A stretch of DNA of 64,000 nucleotides from Lamellibrachia satsuma. Taxonomy: Eukaryota > Annelida > Polychaeta > Sabellida > Siboglinidae. Both the position numbers and the translations under genes were made by a program. The stretch spans positions 4,834,001 to 4,898,000 of the forward strand of contig BSQZ01000030.1 of the NCBI GenBank assembly GCA_033239005.1, in the 5' to 3' direction. The first letter of the stretch is position 1; each line of letters starts with the position of its first letter. Positions 42,000 through 52,731 of the stretch are shown in pieces. The notes beneath the pieces are model-generated. The model was not told the DNA's origin, did not search any database, and worked only from the letters and a program-made list of their open reading frames with translations.

Positions 42000-42600
42000 A
42001 GGATAGTAAATTATTACTTTTTAGCAGTATATACTTGAAGGCACTAACATTGTATTTCCCCAATCCATTCTTTAAAAACCAGTCATTTTAGGAGTCCCCC
42101 TGACTTCTTGGAAACGCTGACGATGTAACGACCGCATGTGCTTCGATCTTCGAACCAGCTTTATTAGTTTGCCGTGAACGTGGAACATATCGTCTGGTTA
42201 CCGTGATTCCAGTACACATCAGTGCTATATATACCTAACTAAGTCATAAATATCAGCGCTAATATCAGCACTGATACTAGTGCTAATACAAGCGCTAATA
42301 TCAGAGCTAATATCGGCACTGATACTAGTGCTAATACAAGCACTAATATCAGAGCTAATATCAGCACTGATACCAGCGCTAATATCGGCACTGATACTAG
42401 TGCTAATACCAGTGCTAATACAAGCACTAATATCAGATAGCTGGTGTAACCTGATATTATAGATGACAACACATTATAAATTCAAGGGCCATCATGGCGA
42501 CAAATTAAAGGGACGTCAATATTAGAAATTGCTGTTATGTTTTGTCAATAATATGTGAAACACCATTGAAAAACGTCATATTCCAAGCATGATACACATA
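42000..42600 (-). repeat. Interspersed repeat, copy B (inverted relative to 13035)
   Basis: The reverse complement matches copy A: ctggttcgaagatcgaagca, ggcccttgaattt, tgacgtttttcaatggtgtt. In this copy the middle is replaced by a tandem array (42243-42437) that grew from the gcgctgatatt motif still single in copy A. Confidence 0.78.
42243..42437. repeat. AGTGCTAATA-type array inside the interspersed repeat
   Basis: Nested units of about 12 bp (tatcagcactga, tactagtgctaa and relatives) arranged in 48-60 bp blocks. The alternating agtgct/agcact gives many small palindromes. Confidence 0.85.
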
Positions 42601-43079
42601 TTATCTGTTATCACTAACAACCAGGAAACTATTCCTAATTCAATGTTTTATAAAAAATACAACACTTATGACTTTGAATGTGGCAGGAATGAAATCACAT
42701 GGAGTTCTGGAACAAATGGTACAGGGGTTGTCTCAAAATGTGTGTGTAACTTCTGCCTGTCATTCAAACCTCTGCTAAGATCTTCCTGGTCCTGTTGCCA
42801 CTGTAATTCGTTAATGTTAACCAAAATAAAGTAATTTTTGCTTTGCGGGTTTTCTCAGAATTATATAAAATGGGTATTTTTTTCATATTTACCAAAAAAA
42901 TTAAGCTGGAGTAATATTTAGTACTTCAACTAAAATTTGTGAAGAAATGATTGGTTTATCTTAAAACGTTTGCTGAAACTACCCAATTCAAAACAAGCAT
43001 AAAATAGCCACCCCAGCTACATTAACACTGATGATTTCCTTGTAATATTTCCAAGTGATTGATATACTTCTATGTTGCA
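42601..43079. other. AT-rich intron 21 DNA
   Basis: No gene. The string tagccaccccagctac at about 43004-43019 also occurs at about 13618-13633 in the same orientation, so part of this may be another old repeat. Otherwise nothing recognised. Confidence 0.4.
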
Positions 43080-43104
43080 TTGATGAATGTTCCATGACCA
43101 CAAC

Positions 43105-43270
43105 TGTGTGATGCCCCCTGACTGAGATGCCCAATGAATGCAATGGCCCTGACTGAGATGCCCCCTTTTTGACATACTTCCTGTTAGAGATGTCCCTTGA
43201 CTGAGATGTCTCCTCATTGGCATGCCCCTGATTGATATGCCCCTGAGTGACATGCCCCTGACTGAGAGTG
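43105..43270. repeat. Irregular tgactgagatgcccc repeats
   Basis: About 8 loose units of ~20 bp just before exon 22. They end at tgactgagagtgtctgtgcag, the real acceptor, so the array edge again lies at a 3' splice site. Confidence 0.75.
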
Positions 43271-43279
43271 TCTGTGCAG

Positions 43280-43584
43280 GCGACAGGGACCTTCCCGGAC
43301 CTGAGCACAGTCCGCGCCGTTCAGAAGATCGCGTGGTCTGCCAGCAGTGGCTCCCTCTGTCTAGTGCACTCGACCAACGAGGACATCCACCGCGCCCACG
43401 AGAAGGCGAGCGCTGCAGCTCCAGTAGGTGACGCCACGGAGCAGGAGGACATGGCGGTGTGTGGGGAGGCGATGGAGGTGTTGACCGTGTGTCTGGCGCT
43501 GTGTCCACAAGCACTGGACGCTCTCAACAAGGACAAGGCCTGGCAGGCCTTCATCATAGACCTCCTTCTGCTGTGTCACAGTCG
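43280..43584 (+). CDS. USP9X: USP9X-type deubiquitinase, exon 22
   Basis: Largest exon seen: 101 codons plus 2 nt, phase 0 in and 2 out. ATGTFPDLSTVRAVQKIAWS through ALDALNKDKAWQAFIIDLLL and LCHS. The acceptor is tctgtgcag and the donor gtcagt. High GC against AT-rich surroundings. Confidence 0.95.
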
Positions 43585-43629
43585 GTCAGTGTCATCCACC
43601 TTGTGTCACCCCTTGTGTAGCCCCTATGT

Positions 43630-46600
43630 GGACCAAAGACTTAAATATATATTAAACGGCTCCGAACATTATTCTGAAATATTCTTGAACATTCAAAGTT
43701 GCTACTACTGTGCCTCTGAACATTCTAAGTGACATATGAAATAATGATTATCGGGCCAGAGATTGCAGCATATTAGTTATAACACATTATATTATTAATA
43801 TATTCTGGCTTGAACAGGATCTCTCCTTATTCTTTTAATTCTTAATACTCCCCGAACAGTTAGTTCGATCGATGTCTATGATGTTTTTTTTTTCATACTT
43901 AATTTTGAAATACTCATTTTTTTCTTTTTCTTTGACAACAATTGTTACACAGACAACGTTTATTATTATGTTTACTCATGTATGCATCTTCGTTGGTACA
44001 GAATACATAACATCAAATTCGAATAACATCCACAAGAGCATAACATTATCACGCTACAACACATACAAACATACGCACAATCAACATGAAACATTTTTAA
44101 ATGATGCATATGAGGTATACAAGATATAATGTATCAAGAAATCACCTGACGCATATCATGCTGCACAGTTCACATAAGCAAACTATGAACACTAAATGAC
44201 ATCGGATGAATCATTTCTACAGTATTTGGGTGGCTTACAGAACAACTTTTTAAATAATATCTTAGATGATAATACAAATCAGACTAATGAATTAAATGAA
44301 TTAAAACCCATACGTCTATCCTCATATTTTGATTCGGATGCATTTTATGCTTTGTGTAAAAAGAACAAAAATTGCTTCAGCATAATAAGCTCAAATATAC
44401 AATCTATTAATGCCAAATTTAGCGAATTAGAGGCATTCGTAGAGGAATTAAAAACTGAAAATATTCAACTTAGTGTTATATGCCTACAAGAGAGTTGTAT
44501 ATCTAAAAATGATGATTTCTCACACATACAGCTGGAAGGATACAATTGCATTACACAGGGAAAAACATCCAGTAAAAAGGGAGGACTAATCATATACGTT
44601 GACTCAAAATATACATACGAAGTGATTCAAAATCTAAACAACTATGAACTTTGGGAAGGGCTTATTATTAAAGTAAGTGAAGGTGGTTTGACCAAACCAG
44701 CAATAATAGGAAATATTTACAGGCCTCCAAGGAATCTAATTGATAACCTGAAACAGTTTATAACAGAATTTTCACTACTGCTATCATCCCTAGACCAAAT
44801 ACAACACAATGTAATTTTTGCCGGTGATTATAACATAAACCTGCTAAAGTTAAATGAAGATGAACTGATCAGTGATTTCTTTGATCTTCTTACATCACAT
44901 AGTATGTATCCCCAAATTACACTACCAACTAGATTTTCAGAAAAACACGGTACACTAATAGATAATCTTTTCTGTAAATTAACAAAAACAATTCTAGAGA
45001 GCAGAGCAGGTATACTCATAAAACAATTCTCAGATCACCAACCCTATTTTATCTTTATGGACACAACACAAAACAAACAATTAAATCCTAAAACAACTAA
45101 GATACACATGGAAACTAATGAAGCCTTATTAAAAGTTAAACATGACATTCATGCAGCAGACATTTATAGCAAAATGGATAAGAGTCCTAATGCTGATACA
45201 AATTCCAATTATAACCTTATAGATCAAATAATAGAAACGACTAAAAATAAACACATACAAACCAAAGTTGTCAAATTCCACAAATACAGACATAAAAAAT
45301 CAAACTGGATAACGAAAGGTATATTAAGATCAATTAAATATAGAGATAAATTATACAAACAACTGAAGATGTTAGATCCTGATTGTGCACAATATACCAC
45401 AAGTTGCACTAATCTAAAAACATACAACGTAATACTTAAGAAGAACATTCGTGAAGCAAAGAGATTACACTATGTACAACTTTTCGACAAATACAAATTT
45501 AATGCAGCAAATACATGGAAAGCAATTAATGAAATTATATCAAGACACAAATCTAGTACGCAATTTCCAACATATTTTAAACAAAATAACAAGACATATA
45601 CTAATAAGATTGACATAGCTAATGAATTTAATCATATCTTTACGGAAACAGGCCCTAATCTTGCGGAAAACATACAATGTACAACTGCAAATAATATCAC
45701 TAAATTTCTCAAAAACAAGAATACAAATGGTTTCAGATTCACAGAAATACAAGAGGAATCCGTATCACAAATAATCAATAACCTTCCAAATAAAAATAGC
45801 TATGGTTGTGATGGAATATCCAGCAAATTATTAAAACTTATTGAACCAGATATAGTGAAACCTTTAACATTATTAATAAATCAAGTGCTGAACACAGGAC
45901 AATTTCCTGACAAACTTAAAGTAGCAAAAGTTATTCCTATATTTAAGAAAAATGATCCCACATTATTCACAAATTATAGACCAATATCCCTTTTGCCTGT
46001 TATTTCAAAAGTATTGGAAAGAATTATGAATAACCAATTACTCATGTATTTTACTAATACAAAACTACTGTCTGATAGTCAATATGGATTCAGACCCCAC
46101 CATTCAACTGAATATGCAGCTCTAGAAATAGTCGATAGGATCACTACACACTTGGATAACAACCAATTACCCATCAGTATATTTCTTGATTTATCGAAAG
46201 CATTTGATACACTTGACCACACAATCCTCTTAAAAAAATTAGAACATTATGGGTTGGAACCATCAGCATTACAATTACTAAAGAGTTACTTAACAAACCG
46301 TGAGCAATTTGTAAAAATTGATGACATAAAATCAAATGTCTTACCTATAAACACGGGAGTCCCACAAGGCTCAATACTAGGTCCTCTGTTATTCATTATA
46401 TATATTAACGATTTCTCACAAGCCAGTAATGTCTTTAAATTCATTACATATGCCGATGATACTTCTCTAGTAAGTACGCTCGGGTCTTTTACAAATGGTA
46501 CAAACAATCCAAATACTGAACATATGATAAATACAGAACTACACAACATAGCAGAATGGTTAAAATTAAATAAATTAACATTAAATATCAACAAAACTAA

Positions 46601-47580
46601 ATATATGATTTTTCAAATGCCAAACAAAAAGGTAACAGTACCAACACTAACAATAGATGGTGTAAACATTGAAAGAGTCCAACATTTCAACTTCTTAGGT
46701 TTAATATTAGACACACATTTAAATTGGAATAAACATATTGAGAAAATAGCAAATAAGTGTTCAAGGACAATCGGAATTATAAACAAATTGAAGCATGTCT
46801 TACCAAAAAGTATCAGAATTATACTGTATAATTCATTAATATTACCCCACATAAATTACTGCCTAATGATTTGGGGCTATCAGTGTAATAGGATAATAAA
46901 ATTACAGAAGAAAGCAATTAGAATAATATCTGTAACCAAATATAACTCACATACGGAACCATTATTTAAAAGCCTCTCTGTTCTAAAGGTTGAAGACTTA
47001 CTTAAAGTACAGATACTACGATTTTATTATAAATTCATACACAAACAATTACCAGCATACTTACAAAGCTGGCCGATAAACCAGAATACACACATACATA
47101 ATCATTTCACGCGTAAACACAACAAAATACACACATTTAGAACACAACACGAATTTGCAAAAAAGTGTCTGAAATATAATTTACCACATATCATCAACAA
47201 TACTCCAGACATATTAAAAGATAAGGTGACCACACACAGCTTACAGGGATATATATCTTATGCTAAAAAAATTATTATAAAAAGCTATGTATGCATATGC
47301 ACCGAAGTTAACTGCTACACTTGCACGCATGGTCAATAATAAATAATTAATCTAGCTGTACGTGTTAACGTTAATCTACACAAGCGGAAATATACAATAA
47401 ATTCAATGAAAACGTACCAAGGTGGCTCCTATGAGAGCGACTTCTTTAGTCTTAATAGGAGTCTCCCAAATCCACGTTGTACTAAATATATTAATTAATA
47501 GGAATTACAGTTACTGTAATACTATGTACAAATGGATAAATAAACGATTTTGTCTGTCTGTCTGTCTGTCTGTCTGTGTC
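43630..47580 (+). mobile_element. Intact-looking non-LTR retrotransposon (jockey/CR1-group)
   Basis: AT-rich element in intron 22: a 5' region from about 43630 (edge uncertain), one long ORF, and a 3' UTR ending in (tgtc)n at 47553-47578. The ttgtgtcacccc array lies on both sides (43597-43622 and from 47580), so the element seems to have inserted into it. It belongs to a different family from the CR1-like copies. Confidence 0.85.
44196..47339 (+). CDS. Retrotransposon ORF2-like protein, endonuclease-reverse transcriptase, 1047 aa
   Basis: Open from ATG at 44196 to TAA. APE endonuclease: FSIISSNIQSINAKFSELEA, VICLQES (catalytic Glu), IIGNIYRPPRN, IFAGDYNINLL, ILIKQFSDHQPYF (Asp-His). RT: NYRPISLLPVISKVLERIMN, QYGFRPHHSTEYAA, ISIFLDLSKAFDTLDH, TGVPQGSILGPLLFIIYIND, TYADDTSLV (catalytic Asp pair), then LNINKTKYMIF. 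The C-terminus is Cys-poor except for the last 15 residues (CICTEVNCYTC), a possible small Cys cluster. All key residues I can check are present, so it may be a recently active copy. No separate ORF1 was seen. Confidence 0.93.
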   Translation: MTSDESFLQYLGGLQNNFLNNILDDNTNQTNELNELKPIRLSSYFDSDAFYALCKKNKNCFSIISSNIQSINAKFSELEAFVEELKTENIQLSVICLQESCISKNDDFSHIQLEGYNCITQGKTSSKKGGLIIYVDSKYTYEVIQNLNNYELWEGLIIKVSEGGLTKPAIIGNIYRPPRNLIDNLKQFITEFSLLLSSLDQIQHNVIFAGDYNINLLKLNEDELISDFFDLLTSHSMYPQITLPTRFSEKHGTLIDNLFCKLTKTILESRAGILIKQFSDHQPYFIFMDTTQNKQLNPKTTKIHMETNEALLKVKHDIHAADIYSKMDKSPNADTNSNYNLIDQIIETTKNKHIQTKVVKFHKYRHKKSNWITKGILRSIKYRDKLYKQLKMLDPDCAQYTTSCTNLKTYNVILKKNIREAKRLHYVQLFDKYKFNAANTWKAINEIISRHKSSTQFPTYFKQNNKTYTNKIDIANEFNHIFTETGPNLAENIQCTTANNITKFLKNKNTNGFRFTEIQEESVSQIINNLPNKNSYGCDGISSKLLKLIEPDIVKPLTLLINQVLNTGQFPDKLKVAKVIPIFKKNDPTLFTNYRPISLLPVISKVLERIMNNQLLMYFTNTKLLSDSQYGFRPHHSTEYAALEIVDRITTHLDNNQLPISIFLDLSKAFDTLDHTILLKKLEHYGLEPSALQLLKSYLTNREQFVKIDDIKSNVLPINTGVPQGSILGPLLFIIYINDFSQASNVFKFITYADDTSLVSTLGSFTNGTNNPNTEHMINTELHNIAEWLKLNKLTLNINKTKYMIFQMPNKKVTVPTLTIDGVNIERVQHFNFLGLILDTHLNWNKHIEKIANKCSRTIGIINKLKHVLPKSIRIILYNSLILPHINYCLMIWGYQCNRIIKLQKKAIRIISVTKYNSHTEPLFKSLSVLKVEDLLKVQILRFYYKFIHKQLPAYLQSWPINQNTHIHNHFTRKHNKIHTFRTQHEFAKKCLKYNLPHIINNTPDILKDKVTTHSLQGYISYAKKIIIKSYVCICTEVNCYTCTHGQ

Positions 47581-47850
47581 GCCCCTTGTGTCACCTCTTG
47601 TGTCGCCTCTTGTGTCACCTCTTGTCACCCCTTGTGTCGCCTATTGTGTCACCACTTGTTTCACCTATTGTGTCACCCCTTGTGTCACCTCTTGTGTCAC
47701 CCCTTGTGTCGCCTCTTGTGTCACCCCTTGTGTCACCCCTTGTGTCGCCCCTTGTGTCACCTCTTGTCACCCCTTGTGTCGCCTCTTGTGTCGCCTCTTG
47801 TGTCACCCCTTGTGTCACCTCTTGTTTCACCACTTGTTTAACCATATCGT
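47580..47850. repeat. ttgtgtcacccc array (intron 22)
   Basis: About 17 units of 12-18 bp (cttgtgtcacc, cttgtgtcgcc). Two units lie just after the exon 22 donor at 43597-43622, left of the retrotransposon, so the array began near the exon and was split by the insertion. Confidence 0.85.
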
Positions 47851-47862
47851 AACAATGATACA

Positions 47863-48520
47863 GATAAACTAGAACAGATACAGAGGAGAGCAACTAAAAT
47901 GATTCCAGACCTTAGTTATCAAAGATGTCTAAAAGAACATGGTTTAACAACTCTAGAGACAAGGAGGTTAAGAGCAGATCAAATTGAAGCTTTTAAAATA
48001 TTGAATGGGTATGAAAATATTAATAACAATATTTTATTCTCAATTAAGAAACATTAATAATTAGAGGGCACAAAGTAGTGTTAGTGAAGGACTGGTGTAG
48101 ATTAGATATCAAAAAATACTTATTTAGTGAAGGACTGGTGTAGATTAGATATCAGAAATATTTATTTAGTGAAGGACTGGTGTAGATTAGATGTCAGAAA
48201 GTACCTATTTAGTGAAGGAATGGTGGAGATTATATATCAGAAAGTACCTATTTAGTGAAGGACTGGTGTAGATTTGATATCAGAAAGTACTTATTTAGTG
48301 AAGGAATGGTGGAGATTATATATCAGAAAGTACTTATTCTCATAGAACATAGAACTATGAATGAATAGATTATCTACAGATTGTGTAAAAGCGGAATGTG
48401 TTTAAAAACAAATATCTCAGAAGGTTGGGTTACACATGGATGAAAAACATGTTGGAGTCTCAATAAGCCAATCGTTTCACTGTCTACTGCTGTGCCTTGG
48501 GTGACCATCTTGTTCAGTCC
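47863..48520 (+). mobile_element. CR1-like 3' fragment, sense, with internal duplication
   Basis: Matches CR1 ORF2 from ERIQRRATKM (aacagatacagaggagagca) through LTTLETRRLRADQIEAFKIL to the C-terminus and 3' UTR. Frame is broken after about 48050. The tttagtgaaggactggtgta and gattagatatcagaaagta segment is repeated about 5 times in ~46-bp steps (48080-48340). Confidence 0.88.
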
Positions 48521-48599
48521 TGGTGCTGTACCTCAGAGCCCAGTTGTGGCATCATCAGTTTAGATTTAGATGTCAAGATTTCTTGTATAGTAAGTTTGT

Positions 48600-48765
48600 T
48601 GGAGAGAAACAACACAGTCCATACCAGGTACACATCCACACTTGTTACACAGTAGTCGTGGTTGGTGTCATACCAGGTACACGTCCACTTGTTACACAGT
48701 AGTCGTGGTTGGTGTCATACCAGGTACACGTCCACTTGTTGCACACTAGTCGTGGTTGGTGTCAT
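48600..48765. repeat. 46-bp repeat, about 3 units (intron 22)
   Basis: Units of gttggtgtcataccaggtac plus acgtccacttgttacacagt. The rest of 48521-48890 is unique DNA with many tgtgtcat motifs. Confidence 0.85.
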
Positions 48766-48883
48766 AAGACATGTATGATGTCATGTGTTTTGTCATTGTG
48801 TCATCATGTATATTGTTGTGACACTGTCTCTTGATATCACCTGTGTCATAACATTGTCAGTCAACTGATGACACAAGACACTT

Positions 48884-48976
48884 GTGTCACTGTCTTGTGT
48901 CGACAGGTGTGTCAGGATGTCAGCATTGTTGTGTCACTGTCTTGTGTCACCAGGTGTGTCAGGATGTCGGCCATGG
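48884..48976. repeat. 47-bp acceptor duplication before exon 23
   Basis: Two copies of gtgtcactgtcttgtgtc.ac plus cag and exon start GTGTGTCAGGATGTC. Decoy start 48907, real start 48954. This is the two-copy version of the longer acceptor arrays seen at exons 2 and 24. Confidence 0.92.
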
Positions 48977-49062
48977 AACAGTTCACCCTAATGGCGACCA
49001 AGTGCTGCGCTGGACAACGTCCACTCCTCTTCTTCATCACCCTGCTCTTCACAGTTCTGGGG
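48954..49062 (+). CDS. USP9X: USP9X-type deubiquitinase, exon 23
   Basis: 1 nt plus 36 codons, phase 2 in and 0 out: CVRMSAMEQFTLMATKCCAG then QRPLLFFITLLFTVLG, aligning with USP9X [20 protein letters not shown]. The acceptor is tgtcaccag. A 47-bp upstream duplicate of acceptor plus exon start (decoy start 48907) diverges after the first ~17 nt of exon. Confidence 0.93.
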
Positions 49063-49139
49063 GTGAGTAGTGCCACCTTCAAGCGACACTTTCCCCGCCC
49101 CAACCAGTACAGCCGGTCGACACTGGCTGCCTTCACATA

Positions 49140-49381
49140 ATAATAGTAATAATAATAAAACTACACCCCCCCTCCCCCACCCCCTGTCCTCAGGAACCCA
49201 AGTGCACGGCAGACCAGTTGTACATCCTACATGAGGTGGCACAGTCCTCTATTGTAACATCTTGTATCCTGCGTCAGGTGTTTTCTGATAGTTTAGTAAA
49301 ACTCGCCAAAGAAATTTCTGCCATTTTTTGTACTTTAGTTGGAGCCAGTCAATTCTTATACCCTCTGTTGTGGTGTTGTAG
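49140..49381. other. Intron 23 unique DNA
   Basis: (ATA)n at 49139-49158 and a C-run at 49166-49184. An open stretch 49191-49276 (EPKCTADQLYILHEVAQ) ends before gtg, but has no USP9X counterpart and would break the join between exons 23 and 24. Not called as an exon. Confidence 0.5.
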
Positions 49382-50209
49382 AACAAGGCAGAGGTCAGCT
49401 CTTGTAACCTCTGTTGTGGTGTTGTAGAACAAGGCAGAGGTCAGCTCTTATACCCTCTGTTGTGGAGTTGTAGAACAAGGCAGAGGTCAGCTCTTATACC
49501 CTCTGTTGTGGTGTTGTAGAACAAGGCAGAGGTCAGCTCTTATACCCTCTGTTGTGGTGTTGTAGAACAAGGCAGAGGTCAACTCTTATAACCTCTGTTT
49601 TGGTGTTGTAGAACAAGGCAGAGGTCAGCTCTTATACCCTCTGTTGTGGTGTTGTAGAACAAGGCAGAGGTCAACTCTTATAACCTCTGTTTTGGTGTTG
49701 TAGAACAAGGCAGAGGTCAGCTCTTATACCCTCTGTTGTGGTGTTGTAGAACAAGGCAGATGTCAACTCTTATAACCTCTGTTTTGGTGTTGTAGAACAA
49801 GGCAGAGGTCAGCTCTTATACCCTCTGTTGTGGTGTTGTAGAACAAGGCAGAGGTCAGCTCTTATACCCTCTGTTGTGGTGTTGTAGAACAAGGCAGAGG
49901 TCAGCTCTTATACCCTCTGTTTTGGTGTTGTAGAACAAGGCAGAGGTCAGCTCTTATACCCTCTGTTTTGGTGTTGTAGAACAAGGCAGAGGTCAACTCT
50001 TGTAACCTCTGTTGTGGTGTTGTAGAACAAGGCAGAGGTCAGCTCTTATACCCTCTGTTGTGGTGTTGTAGAACAAGGCAGAGGTCAACTCTTATAACCT
50101 CTGTTTTGGTGTTGTAGAACAAGGCAGAGGTCAACTCTTGTAACCTCTGTTGTGGTGTTGTAGAACAAGGCAAAGGTCAACTCTTATAACCTCTGTTGTG
50201 GTGTTGTAG
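49382..50209. repeat. 46-bp acceptor array before exon 24
   Basis: Exactly 18 units of 46 bp (828 bp). Each ends tggtgttgtag and begins AACAAGGCAGAGGTCA, copying the acceptor and start of exon 24 (AACAAAGCGAAGG). Decoy exon starts lie at 49382 + 46n, and the real start 50210 is n = 18. No unit has gained or lost a base. Confidence 0.95.
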
Positions 50210-50265
50210 AACAAAGCGAAGGACTTTGCAAGACAGTCACACGAATACTTCCAGCTGCTCTGCAG
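50210..50265 (+). CDS. USP9X: USP9X-type deubiquitinase, exon 24
   Basis: 18 codons plus 2 nt, phase 0 in and 2 out: NKAKDFARQSHEYFQLLC, aligning with USP9X RERAKHSGDYFTLLR. The acceptor is gtgttgtag and the donor gtcagt. Its acceptor and first ~17 nt are repeated 18 times upstream at exact 46-bp spacing. The real start is set by the unique continuation GACTTTGCAAG. Confidence 0.92.
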
Positions 50266-50514
50266 GTCAGTGGCACTTGTTCCAAACTTAAGCCATGTGT
50301 CGCCATGACAACGTGATTCTTACGTAATTGGACAGTCATGCCACACAATTTATAATTGTCTAATTACATCAGAAACTTTATTCTTACTACCACAAAGCAA
50401 TTGTCCCTTTACGAAGCATTGTAAGTGATTTTTTAAGCACCATAATTGTAATAATTTTATTTTAATCAAAGTAATTGATTTGTTTGAAGTGCTCTAATTG
50501 TAACTTTGTCAATA

Positions 50515-50815
50515 GTCCTGGTGCTACGTAGTCACCAGTCTCGGTGCTGTGTAGTCGCCAGTCCCGGTGCTACGTAGTCACCAGTCCTGGTGCTACGTAG
50601 TCACCAGTCCTGGTGCTACGTAGTTACCAGTCTCGGTGCTACGTAGTCACCAGTCTCGGTGCTACGTAGTCGCCAGTCCTGGTGCTATGTAGTCGCCAGT
50701 CCCGGTGCTATGTAGTCGCCAGTCCTGGTGCTACGTAGTCACCAGTCCCGGTGCTATGTAGTCACCAGTCCTGGTGTTGTATAGTCGCCAGTCCTGGTGC
50801 TATGTAGTTACCAAT
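50515..50815. repeat. 23-bp minisatellite (intron 24)
   Basis: About 13 units of cctggtgctacgtagtcacc plus agt. It ends 13 bp before the exon 25 acceptor. 50266-50514 is AT-rich unique DNA. Confidence 0.92.
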
Positions 50816-50827
50816 GATGTGTTACAG

Positions 50828-50918
50828 GTTATTGAACTATGCGTCGGGCACTCAGGCGTCTCTGCCCACTGCTGAAGCTCTACTCCACAATGAGATCATA
50901 TGGCTTAAGAAAGTCAGG
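50828..50918 (+). CDS. USP9X: USP9X-type deubiquitinase, exon 25
   Basis: 1 nt plus 30 codons, phase 2 in and 0 out: LLNYASGTQASLPTAEALLH then NEIIWLKKVR, aligning with USP9X LLNYAYNSNINVPNAEVLL. The acceptor is gttacag and the donor gtatga. Confidence 0.93.
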
Positions 50919-52301
50919 GTATGACGCTTTCTTGTGGTGATAAGTGATCTATAAATACTGCGTTATTATCTCTGTACAAACTTGATATGTGCAACTTGGA
51001 ATGTTTTGGTAAATACTATATTGTATTAATATGATAATTACTCTGTTCTGTTTTGTTCTGCTTTTTTATACAGATTCAAATAGAGGAGATACACAGCTTT
51101 AAAATGACACCAACATGAACGGTGTATCTTACTCCTGGGCAAAGATATTACACTTTTAGTGTACACATTCTTGGAGTAACAGTTTTGAGAAAATCAGCTT
51201 TAAAAAACAGCATTGAAAAATTGCTTCTCCCCTAGCAACCATGCACTTATAATGCTCCAAATGGAATGAAATTTTTTTAATTCCTCCAGTAGGTGTGTAT
51301 AAAGAGGATTCACAAATATAAAGTGGAAAAACGTAATATTTATTGAATGCCACATCATTTACTACCAGGTTTTGTATTCTCGGAGACTACCGCAAGCAGT
51401 GGGAGCCGAACCCCTTAAGTAAATCCCTGAAATATCTGAAAATAAAACATTATTTACACATTACATACATAATAACACTACACATGTGAGTTCCCCCTAT
51501 TTGGAAAGTGCAAATCTTTAACGAATCAAAGACGAAAACAGCGGGCAAAAATGGTGAACAAAGACGAAAAGAATGTGTAAACAAGCCGACTGAGCATGCG
51601 CGCGTATGTTTTTCGACCAATCAGCGAGCGTTTCGCAACTTCCGTAGCAACAACAGCGCTTTGTTGCTGGATAAATTATGTAAAGTAGGAGCTGTTCCAT
51701 TGGTCTAGAGTAACAGATTCCCAATCACACGTGTAGTTGTCGTCATAAGCTTTCCAGCCATGTATAACGTGGGGTTTCCCACTTGTAAGTGAGCAAAGAC
51801 AGTCAATACAAAAAAACGCGTAAAAATGGCTTTGTTTCAGACTTCTCAACCTCGACGTTAATTAGGAGCTTCAAAACAGTGCTAAATATTACTAGTTTGA
51901 ACAATCATTCAGCTTATATAAATGGATTTATGGAAGGATGGATAATTTCGCTGATCAATTATGTCGTTAACCCATTTTCGACAAATCAAAGGTACACTGT
52001 GCGCTTTAGGCTCCTGCGCCGAACTAAATCTAACGAGAAGCGCCTGGTTTTGGCGTGGCGCATCGCATATACTTAATAATACTTTAAGGCCACAAGGTCG
52101 ATGTTATTATTAATATGGAATTTGAACTGCATGTTGGGAATCAAATATTCTTCGAATGGTGTATGTATTACCAAAAGACCTTACGAAATATTTACTGCTG
52201 TTTATTTTTATAATGTTTATCTTAAGCATGTTTTTATTGTTTGTTTGCAAGCTTTGTAATTTGTGCTAGTTCTAGTTAAATATTTTAAGGGTTTCTTTCA
52301 G
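50919..52301. other. Intron 25, mostly unique DNA
   Basis: One of the few introns without an array. AT-rich, with several short ORFs of no known motif. A possible old insertion lies at about 51360-52140, but no ends were found. Confidence 0.5.
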
Positions 52302-52448
52302 GAAAACGTTCTTAAAACAGGTGACATTCAAGTTGACGAAATGCTACTGGAAGGACACCTAGGGGTAACAAAGGAACTACTGTCTCTGCAATCAGCCGAA
52401 AAGAAACATCACATTGGGTCGGAGAACGGAGGCTCGAATCTCATCAAG
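52302..52448 (+). CDS. USP9X: USP9X-type deubiquitinase, exon 26
   Basis: 49 codons, phase 0/0: [20 protein letters not shown] then [20 protein letters not shown] and ENGGSNLIK. The acceptor is tctttcag and the donor gtgact. The [11 protein letters not shown] core is diagnostic of USP9X. Confidence 0.95.
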
Positions 52449-52731
52449 GTGACTACCTTCATAGTTGTATGAAGAGCAGTGAATTGTGACCCTCCAGTTT
52501 CTAGACAATGATGCATAGGTAGATCCCTGGCTGTGGCTACTGATGCATTGCATAGAAGGTAAAGGTTCTTATATATTAGTATCCAGTCCTTGTTACTGTT
52601 TAAACGTTTTTCATTTCACCAGTTCACTCCAACACCAATTCAACTTCCCTTGGGAAGCATTCAGCCACATTGCATTTACTGCACATTTTTGACGTCTCAG
52701 TTTATGACGTGTCAGTGTTCTACTTTGACAG

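Noticed and set aside
43017..43579. Minus-strand ORFs over exon 22 (up to 165 codons)
   Set aside because: GC-rich coding exon read backwards; the + strand exon is fully explained by USP9X.
49191..49276. Possible extra exon (EPKCTADQLYILHEVAQ...) between exons 23 and 24
   Set aside because: No USP9X counterpart. Exon 23 (TVLG, phase 0) joins exon 24 (NKAKDFARQSHEYF, phase 0) directly, as expected from the family.
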